DNA from: JAZSMJ01 sp045535815
GTDB lineage: Bacteria > Bacillota > Clostridia > Oscillospirales > CAG-272
Length of the DNA stretch: 30,370 bases
Direction: 5' to 3'
NCBI GenBank assembly: GCA_045535815.1
Contig: JAZSMJ010000044.1
Span: forward strand, 1-30,370
Part shown: piece by piece, positions 20,884 to 26,772 of the stretch
How positions within the stretch are numbered: the stretch's first letter is position 1
How the letters are laid out: each line of letters opens with the position of its first letter
Made by a program: the position numbers and the translations under genes
The notes under the pieces: generated by a model
What the model was told of the DNA's origin: nothing
The model's input: the letters and a program-made list of their open reading frames with translations, nothing else
The model's database searches: none

Positions 20884-23193
20884 TTATTTCTTATCTTCGT
20901 TTCTTATCTGAACTCGTCTGATCTTTCCGCTGATGGTCTTGGGAAGCTCGGTTACGAATTCGACTATTCTCGGATATTTATAGGGTGCGGTATGGGTCTT
21001 GACGTAGTTCTGGATCTCCTTTTTGAGCTCGTCGGAGGCCTGCGTTCCCTTTGTGAGAACTATGGTAGCCTTTACCACCTGACCTCTTATCTCGTCGGGC
21101 GCCGCCGTTACGGCACACTCAAGAACGTAAGGCAGCTCCATTATTACGCTTTCAATCTCAAACGGACCGATTCTGTAGCCCGAGGACTTGATAAGGTCGT
21201 CGATTCTTCCGACGTACCAATAATATCCGTCCTCATCGCACCACGCCATATCTCCCGTGTGATACATACCGTCGTGCCATACGTTATCGGTGGTCTCTCT
21301 TGCGATGCCGCCCTCTGCCTTATCGTCGTAGTATCCGAGGTAAAGACCGCAGACGCTATCGTCAAAGTCAGTCTTTACGACGATCTCACCGCTTTCACCC
21401 GGCTTTACCTCCTTGCCGTCGTGGTCAACTATAGCGATCGAATAAGCAGGGCTGGGCTTACCCATTGAGCCAGGCTTGGGAGTCATTCCTCTGAGGTTTG
21501 CGATAGTAAGCGTGGTCTCGGTCTGACCGAAGCCCTCCATCAGTCTGATGCCGGTTGCGTTCAGGAACTGCTGATATACCTCAGGGTTGAGTGCCTCGCC
21601 TGCTACCGTTGCATACTCGAGAGATGAAAGATCGTATTTCGAAAGGTCTTCCTTTATAAAGAATCTGTACATGGTGGGCGGTGCGCAGAAGGTCTTTATG
21701 CCGTATTTTGCAAACATGGGAAGTATATCGTGCGCATCGAATTTATCGAAGTCATAGGTAAATACCGCCGCTCCGCACATCCACTGTCCGTACAGCTTAC
21801 CCCAGAGCGCCTTACCCCATCCCGTATCGGAGATGGTGAAATGGAGCTTGTTCTCCTGGACGTTATGCCAATATTTTGCCGTTATGAAATGTCCGAGCGG
21901 ATACTTGTGGCTGTGGAGTGCGATCTTGGGATATCCAGTCGTTCCGGAGGTGAAGAACATAAGCATCGGATCGTCTCCGCAGGCGCTGTTCTCGCTTCTC
22001 TCGTACACGTCGGAGAAGGTCATAAACTCGGAATCGAAGCTGCGCCATCCCTCTGCCTCGCCTCTTGCGAGCAGGAGATTCTTTACGGTGGGGCATTCCT
22101 TTGCCGCCTCAAGCGCTTCCTTTGAAACGTCTCCGTCAGCCGTACATATAATGGTATTGACACCTGCCGCATCAAAGCGGTACACAAAGTCCTTCTTCAT
22201 CAGAAGATTGGTTGCAGGGATGACCACCGCACCTATCTTGGAAAGGGCAAGCATACATACCCAGAACTGCCAATGGCGCTTGAGCACCAGCATTACCCTA
22301 TCGCCCTTCTTAACTCCCAAAGAGGTAAGATAATTTGCACAGCGGTTTGATAAGCTCTTAAGCTCACCGAAGGTGAAGCGTCTTTCATTCTTCTGATTGT
22401 CAACGTGGAGCATAGCAAGCTTTTCGGGCTCACGCTCTGCCGTTTTATCGGCAATATCAAAGGCGAAGTTAAAGCGTTTTGCATTCGGGAACGAGATAGA
22501 CTTAAGAGAGCCGTTTTCATCCTCGACTGCTGTGACGAAGTCGCTGTAGGATACCGTTCTCTCGCTTGTTTTTACCGTTTCGTACACCTTTGCGTTATAT
22601 TCGTATGCGTTGCCCTGCGCATCGGTAACGATAGCGAGAAATTCGCAATCCTCACCGCCGTAGGCTACCATACCGTGAGGCTCGCTGCTGTTATAGTAGA
22701 TAGCGTCGCCTGCATGGAGGACGTCCTCGTGTCCTGCGACGTTTATTCTGAGCGATCCCTTGAGAACGTAGTCAAACTCCTCACCCTCGTGCGATGCAAG
22801 GGTGATGGGCTTGCCCTCTGATTCGGGATCGTATTTTGCGATTACCTTAAAGGGCTCCGAAAGTCTGCCCTTGAAGTAGGATGCAAGGTGATTGTACTTA
22901 AATCCGCGTCTGCGCTCAAGCGAAAGTCCCTCTCCGCTTCTTACTATAGAGAAGGTAGAAAGCTTTGCGCCCTCACCTGTGATGAGGTCGGTAATATCTA
23001 CTCCGAATTCCCGTGCACAGCTGTGCACGAAGGTGAACGAAAAATCGCTCTCTCCGTTTTCTGCCTTGATATAAGCTTCCTCGGACACGCCCGTAAGCTT
23101 TGCCATTTCAGCCGTTGTCTTGCCCGTGATCTGACGCAGCTCCTTTATTCTCTGTGCTATTGTCTTAAGCTGCTGCTGTAAACTGTTGTTCAT
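20884..23193 (-). CDS. XRE-cupin-acyl-CoA synthetase fusion protein
   Basis: 769-aa single chain of three parts. Residues ~8-72 are an XRE helix-turn-helix (IKELRQITGKTTAEMAKLTG). Residues ~115-190 are a cupin_2 barrel (SHEGEEFDYVLKGSLRI, HAGDAIYYNSSEPHGM) of the kind found in XRE-cupin regulators. Residues ~235-769 are an adenylate-forming acyl-CoA synthetase with FFTSGTTGYPK (413-423), GFGQTET (554-560), YHTGDMAW (644-651), the hinge GRIDDLIKSSGYRIGPFEIE and catalytic Lys757 in PKTISGKIRR. All key enzyme motifs are intact, so it should activate a carboxylic acid to its CoA thioester; medium-chain or branched acids are plausible. The gene is preceded by a complete T-box leader and followed by a terminator, so it forms its own unit. 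Confidence 0.92.
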   Translation of the reverse strand: MNNSLQQQLKTIAQRIKELRQITGKTTAEMAKLTGVSEEAYIKAENGESDFSFTFVHSCAREFGVDITDLITGEGAKLSTFSIVRSGEGLSLERRRGFKYNHLASYFKGRLSEPFKVIAKYDPESEGKPITLASHEGEEFDYVLKGSLRINVAGHEDVLHAGDAIYYNSSEPHGMVAYGGEDCEFLAIVTDAQGNAYEYNAKVYETVKTSERTVSYSDFVTAVEDENGSLKSISFPNAKRFNFAFDIADKTAEREPEKLAMLHVDNQKNERRFTFGELKSLSNRCANYLTSLGVKKGDRVMLVLKRHWQFWVCMLALSKIGAVVIPATNLLMKKDFVYRFDAAGVNTIICTADGDVSKEALEAAKECPTVKNLLLARGEAEGWRSFDSEFMTFSDVYERSENSACGDDPMLMFFTSGTTGYPKIALHSHKYPLGHFITAKYWHNVQENKLHFTISDTGWGKALWGKLYGQWMCGAAVFTYDFDKFDAHDILPMFAKYGIKTFCAPPTMYRFFIKEDLSKYDLSSLEYATVAGEALNPEVYQQFLNATGIRLMEGFGQTETTLTIANLRGMTPKPGSMGKPSPAYSIAIVDHDGKEVKPGESGEIVVKTDFDDSVCGLYLGYYDDKAEGGIARETTDNVWHDGMYHTGDMAWCDEDGYYWYVGRIDDLIKSSGYRIGPFEIESVIMELPYVLECAVTAAPDEIRGQVVKATIVLTKGTQASDELKKEIQNYVKTHTAPYKYPRIVEFVTELPKTISGKIRRVQIRNEDKK

Positions 23194-23224
23194 AACCTTT
23201 CCCTTTCGTTTAAATAGAAATCAG

Positions 23225-23505
23225 ATTCCAAAAAAACAACAAAAAATCCCGTCCTCTTACAAGGACGGGATACATAATACCCGCGGTACCACCTTGATTG
23301 ACCGATACAAGATCAGCCCTCTCATAACAAGAGCCTAACAGCTCTCTCCACCTTAACGCGGCGCTTCGTAAAGACCTAAAGATTCAGCCTTTCCGCTTGG
23401 GAGTGATCTGCTTATCGCCTTTGCGCTGCCCGTTTCCACCGCCCGGGCTCTCTGGTTGCGCACGACATACGAAAAGCCGTCTCCGTCATTGCGTTTTTTT
23501 GTTGT
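23225..23505 (-). ncRNA. T-box riboswitch leader
   Basis: The minus-strand leader has the Stem I start GCAATGACGGAGAC, the distal Stem I signature CCAGAGAGCC...GGTGGAAA, and the invariant T-box AAGGTGGTACCGCGG (23281-23295). It then has an intrinsic terminator (23246-23271) whose left arm CCCGTCCTT can instead pair with AAGG and GCGGG to form the antiterminator. The bulge UGGU selects tRNAs with discriminator A73. The Stem I specifier lies in TGAATCTTTAG (about 23371-23381). The leader controls an acyl-CoA synthetase fusion rather than an aminoacyl-tRNA synthetase. Confidence 0.96.
23241..23271 (-). terminator. T-box terminator
   Basis: ATCCCGTCCT / AGGACGGGAT (10 bp, 6-nt loop) followed by TTTTT on the minus strand. 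It is mutually exclusive with the T-box antiterminator. Confidence 0.93.
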
Positions 23506-23510
23506 AACAC

Positions 23511-23539
23511 ATTATATACCTAAAGTTTTTCCTTGTCAA
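23511..23539 (-). promoter_or_regulatory. Consensus sigma-A promoter of the T-box transcript
   Basis: Perfect TTGACA (23534-23539) and TATAAT (23511-23516) with a 17-bp spacer, about 10 bp before the T-box leader begins. Confidence 0.92.
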
Positions 23540-23592
23540 TACCTTTTTTAAATTTTTTTTGCATATTTTTTTGCCAAGCGGCAAAAATCACC

Positions 23593-24378
23593 TTACTGCT
23601 TTTCCATTGCGGCGTTTACCGCATCAAAGCAGGCGGCTCTGAAGCCTGCCTTTTCAAGCGCCTCAACTCCACGTATGGTCGAGCCGCCGGGTGAGCAGAC
23701 CGCATCCTTTAAAGCTCCCGGATGCTGATCTCCCTCAAGCATCAGAGTTGCGCTTCCGATAAGCGTCTGCGATACCAGCTCGTATGCAAGCCTTCTCGGC
23801 ATTCCGTATTTCACCGCAGCATCGGCAAAGCCCTCTATCATAATATCGACGAAGGCAGGTCCGCATCCGCTGATAACTCCGCCTATCGCCATAAGAGATG
23901 ACGGCATATCGTACACTCTGCCTATATTTGCAAACGCCTTCTTTATCTCCTCACGCTCGTCGGGACGGAGCGAGCTTTGCTCTTCAAACAGGAATACTCC
24001 CTCGGACACCAGCGCAGGAGTGTTGGGCATTATAAACTGACATCTGACGGGTGTGGGAAGTATTTCCGAGTACGCCCGGAAATTCCAGCCCAGCGCTATT
24101 GACAAGAGCGCCTTACCGCAAAGAGCATCTCCAAGATTGGTCACGACCGCAGAAACGTCCTTTGGCTTGCAGGCGATAAGCACCGTGTCCACCTTCTCTG
24201 CAAGCTCGCTTGCGCTGTAGACGGCGTTAAAGCCGAGCGCTGCCGCCTTTGAGTTGAGCTGCTCGATATACGGGTCGTACGCATAGACGTTCTCCGCCTT
24301 TACAGCACCGCTGCCTATCAGCCCCGACGCTATCGCAGACCCCATATTTCCCATTCCGATAAAACCAAGCTTTTCCAT
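23593..24378 (-). CDS. proC: Pyrroline-5-carboxylate reductase
   Basis: 261-aa enzyme for the last step of proline synthesis, reducing pyrroline-5-carboxylate with NAD(P)H. The N-terminal Rossmann motif is LGFIGMGNMGSAIASGL. VLIACKPKDV and QFIMPNTPALVSEGV follow. The C-terminal dimerisation helix bundle carries GCGPAFVDIMIEGFADAAVKYG and the proline-site signature HPGALKDAVCSPGGSTIRGVEALEKAGFR. The ATG at 24390 is too close to the ribosome site, so ATG 24378, 11 bases after AAGGA, is chosen. It stands as a single gene; a TTTTTGCC/GGCAAAAA hairpin at 23567-23587 may end it. Confidence 0.96.
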   Translation of the reverse strand: MEKLGFIGMGNMGSAIASGLIGSGAVKAENVYAYDPYIEQLNSKAAALGFNAVYSASELAEKVDTVLIACKPKDVSAVVTNLGDALCGKALLSIALGWNFRAYSEILPTPVRCQFIMPNTPALVSEGVFLFEEQSSLRPDEREEIKKAFANIGRVYDMPSSLMAIGGVISGCGPAFVDIMIEGFADAAVKYGMPRRLAYELVSQTLIGSATLMLEGDQHPGALKDAVCSPGGSTIRGVEALEKAGFRAACFDAVNAAMEKQ

Positions 24379-24414
24379 AAGATCTATCATCCTTAAATAT
24401 CATTTCTTACGTTA

Positions 24415-24444
24415 ATTATATTATAAATCCATACCAAAAGTCAA
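24415..24444 (-). promoter_or_regulatory. Candidate proC promoter
   Basis: TTGACT (24439-24444) and TATAAT (24415-24420) on the minus strand, spacer 18 bp, about 37 bp before the proC start. Confidence 0.65.
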
Positions 24445-24577
24445 GGAATTCATAAAAAGTGCCCTTTTTCTTATAAAAATTCACAGAATGTCAAATTTTA
24501 TCGGTTGAAATGCACCCTTTTTTTAATGTACCATAGATTATACTGTTAAGGATTTTTGTCTTTTGACGGAGGTCACA

Positions 24578-25828
24578 ATGAAAATAGACTGGAATAAAAA
24601 ATATAATACCATTGCAATTTATGCATGTATAGTTATAGTTTTTGCCGTAGCCATACTCGTTATCGGCATGAACTTTACGGACGTGCTTGATTGGGTGGGC
24701 GGTATTCTGCTTATCCTCTCTCCTATTGCATACGGATTTGTTTTTGCATATCTTCTCAATCCCTTGATGAAGGTCTGCGAGAACAAATGGCTTCGCTTTA
24801 TCGGCGCCAAGGAGAGAAAATTCAAGCTCCACCGAAAAAAGTCATTCTCACCTGCAAAGCTAAAGAGACTGCTTTCGGTAATCATTACTTATCTGATATT
24901 CATTATAATTATTTCGATGTTCGTCTGGCTGGTAGCTCCGCAGATCGCTGCAAGCTATAACGACCTCGAATCAAAGATGAGCTTCTACATTTCGTCCGCC
25001 GCAAGCTGGATCGAAAATACAAGCCGTGACTCCGAGATTTTCAAATTGCTGATCGACGCAACAGACGTGGAGCAGATGATAGATTCCGCAACCGACTTCC
25101 TTTTCGATTCATACGCTTTGATACAGAAGATCACTCCCTACGTTGCAAACCTTGCAAACAGCCTTCTCAGCGGAGTTAAAAACGTTATTCTCGGTATTTT
25201 CATATCGATATACCTTCTTCTCTCAAAGGAAAAGCTTATCGCACAGCTCAAGAAATGCCTCTGTGCTTGCTTTAAGAAAAATCACGTTGACGAGCTTGTC
25301 AGTATTGCAAAATATACCGACAAGACCTTCGGCGGATTTATTATCGGTAAGCTTATAGATGCGCTTCTGGTGGGCGTCGTTTCGTTTATCGTTTTCGGAA
25401 TAGTAAAGATTCCCTACTATCCTCTTATCGCAGTAATTATAGGCGTTACAAACATAATCCCCTTCTTCGGACCGTTCATCGGTGCTATACCGAGTGCGTT
25501 TATTATATTCATTGCAGCGCCCGAGAAGGTTTTGTGGTTTATTATAATAATTCTTATCATACAGCAGATCGACGGTAACCTTATCGCTCCCAAGATAATC
25601 GGCACGACCATAGGTCTTGATGCGTTCTGGGTGCTGGTTTCGATAGTTGTAATGAGCGGACTTTTCGGCATCCCCGGAATGTTCATAGGCGAGCCGATAT
25701 TCGCCCTCTTCTATGCAGGCGTCAAGCGTCTTATCGAGCGTAAGCTTGAGAAGAGCGGTCTCCCCGCCTCAACCGACGGATATTACGGCGCACCTCCCTA
25801 TCCCGAGGACAGTAAGGATGAAGAATAA
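24578..25828 (+). CDS. AI-2E family transporter (permease)
   Basis: 416-aa polytopic membrane protein of the AI-2E/UPF0118 family, with about eight membrane segments: two or three near 10-110, and a C-terminal bundle including VSFIVFGIVKIPYYPLIAVI, GVTNIIPFFGPFIGAIPSAF and GLDAFWVLVSIVVMSGLFGI. The PFFGPFIGAIP and IQQIDGNLIAPKIIG stretches are family signatures. Members export autoinducer-2 or act as Na+/H+ antiporters; which applies here is unknown. ATG 24578 follows GACGGAGG. It is the main plus-strand protein gene in this half, divergent from proC. Confidence 0.93.
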   Translation: MKIDWNKKYNTIAIYACIVIVFAVAILVIGMNFTDVLDWVGGILLILSPIAYGFVFAYLLNPLMKVCENKWLRFIGAKERKFKLHRKKSFSPAKLKRLLSVIITYLIFIIIISMFVWLVAPQIAASYNDLESKMSFYISSAASWIENTSRDSEIFKLLIDATDVEQMIDSATDFLFDSYALIQKITPYVANLANSLLSGVKNVILGIFISIYLLLSKEKLIAQLKKCLCACFKKNHVDELVSIAKYTDKTFGGFIIGKLIDALLVGVVSFIVFGIVKIPYYPLIAVIIGVTNIIPFFGPFIGAIPSAFIIFIAAPEKVLWFIIIILIIQQIDGNLIAPKIIGTTIGLDAFWVLVSIVVMSGLFGIPGMFIGEPIFALFYAGVKRLIERKLEKSGLPASTDGYYGAPPYPEDSKDEE

Positions 25829-25832
25829 ATGT

Positions 25833-25870
25833 GGGTCGCCGTTAGACAGTGCGTACAACGGCGGCGACCC
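25833..25870 (+). terminator. Hairpin after the AI-2E transporter gene
   Basis: GGGTCGCC (25833-25840) pairs with GGCGACCC (25863-25870) around a 22-nt loop five bases past the stop. It lacks a T-tract and precedes the true terminator. Confidence 0.5.
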
Positions 25871-25896
25871 CAGTGAGCCTAAAAGATGAATGAAAG

Positions 25897-25922
25897 GACA
25901 GAGATTTTTCTCTGTCTTTTTT
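25897..25922 (+). terminator. Terminator of the AI-2E transporter gene
   Basis: GACAGAGA / TCTCTGTC (8 bp, TTTT loop) followed by six T on the plus strand. Confidence 0.88.
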
Positions 25923-25930
25923 GTTGCTCA

Positions 25931-26170
25931 ATGTTCGCACCGTACCGTATGGCTCCCTCCGGGAGGGAGCTGGATTTTTTTGCGAGGCAAAAAAGACTGA
26001 GGGAGCCTGCGTAGACTAAAATATAGATGTTCTTCATTTTTTTGAACCATCTAAAGATTAACTGCACGCACTCTCCTTCCACCACTCCGTGGTCCCCCTC
26101 CCTCCCGGAGGGAGGCTCTCAACGCCTTGTGCGAACATACCCGGGACGTCGAGGGCGCCGTTCCCCTACA
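25931..26170. repeat. Repeat island 3 (palindromic elements)
   Basis: It begins with a 28-bp segment (25931-25958) identical to 19411-19438. The element at 25951-26007 has perfect 9-bp terminal inverted repeats GGCTCCCTC / GAGGGAGCC. A second, inverted palindromic unit at about 26078-26118 contains CCTCCCTCCCGGAGGGAGG, followed by GTGCGAACA (26129-26137), the complement of the TGTTCGCAC 9-mer. The island abuts the start of the small plus-strand gene. Confidence 0.85.
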
Positions 26171-26192
26171 AATCTCACCCAAGGGGAATGAT

Positions 26193-26498
26193 ATGGACTA
26201 TAAAAAAATGAAAATGTACCGACAGCTCGAGCGTGAGGCAGGCGAGGCAAGACAGCGTGCCTTTGGCACACGTTCAGAGGAGCTGAAAAAAGAGCATGAG
26301 GCGGCACGACAGCGAGCCGACTCTGCCCTTCTGGAAATTCTCAAATACATAAACGGTATCGACGACTGTATGACCCGCCGTATACTACTGCTGCGCTACG
26401 TAGACGGATATACCGCAGAGCAGACCGCACGCCGTATCTCACCTGCATATACCGCCGAATCCGTCCGCCAGATCTGCTCCCGACAGCTTAGAAGGTGA
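26193..26498 (+). CDS. Small sigma-70-region-4-like protein (phage-type, DUF1492-like)
   Basis: 101-aa protein with a charged helical N-terminal half (MDYKKMKMYRQLEREAGEAR to about residue 55, probable coiled coil) and a C-terminal helix-turn-helix, MTRRILLLRYVDGYTAEQTA followed by AESVRQICSRQLRR, resembling sigma-70 region 4 and the small DUF1492/ArpU-type regulators found in prophages. ATG 26193 follows AAGGGG; an upstream in-frame ATG at 26127 would read through repeat DNA and is rejected. No other phage gene is nearby. It lies between repeat islands, so it may be a remnant or cargo. Target unknown. Confidence 0.7.
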   Translation: MDYKKMKMYRQLEREAGEARQRAFGTRSEELKKEHEAARQRADSALLEILKYINGIDDCMTRRILLLRYVDGYTAEQTARRISPAYTAESVRQICSRQLRR

Positions 26499-26772
26499 GG
26501 GAATTTTTTATCGGGGGCTCTTTTTTAAAAAAGCCGCCCCCGTACCCCCGGAAAAACTTTAAAAATATTTTTATTAGGTCAGTGCTAACACACAAAAAAA
26601 CACTGACCTCGTGGTTTGAGGTCAGTGTTTAAATAACGCACTATGTTTGCACAGCAGTCTGTATTTTGAAAGTTTTTGCCCCGCTTTTTTCAAAAAGCGG
26701 GAAGAGAATTTCTACCGCCTGACGGCGGTTGAAATTTCTTTTTCCCCCGTATTTCTTGAATAAATCAGTCCA
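26499..26772. repeat. Hairpin-rich intergenic region
   Basis: Non-coding. A GGGGGC/GCCCCC hairpin at 26513-26541 is nearly repeated at 30341-30370. The TATTTT-GAAAGTTTTTG-type flank occurs at 26552-26573 (inverted), 26660-26677 and, in related form, 14823-14840. Further hairpins are CCCCGCTTTTTT/AAAAAGCGGG (about 26680-26702) and an ACCGCC/GGCGGT palindrome near 26714-26730. Confidence 0.6.
26594..26630 (-). terminator. Terminator of the pheST operon
   Basis: On the minus strand AAACACTGACCTC / GAGGTCAGTGTTT (13 bp, 7-nt loop) runs into a seven-T tract. The adjacent AGGTCAGTG at 26577-26585 can compete for the same arm. Confidence 0.85.

Noticed and set aside
24500..24545. Promoter for the AI-2E transporter gene
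   Set aside because: TTGAAA and TATACT are present but 28 bp apart; no acceptable spacing was found, so no site is listed.
26193..26498. Intact prophage
   Set aside because: Only one phage-like gene is present; no integrase, capsid, portal or lysis genes and no attachment sites were found nearby.
26577..26630. Three complementary arms after the small HTH gene, considered as a plus-strand attenuator
   Set aside because: The T-tract is on the minus strand next to the pheT stop, so an ordinary pheST terminator explains it; the third arm may be chance duplication.
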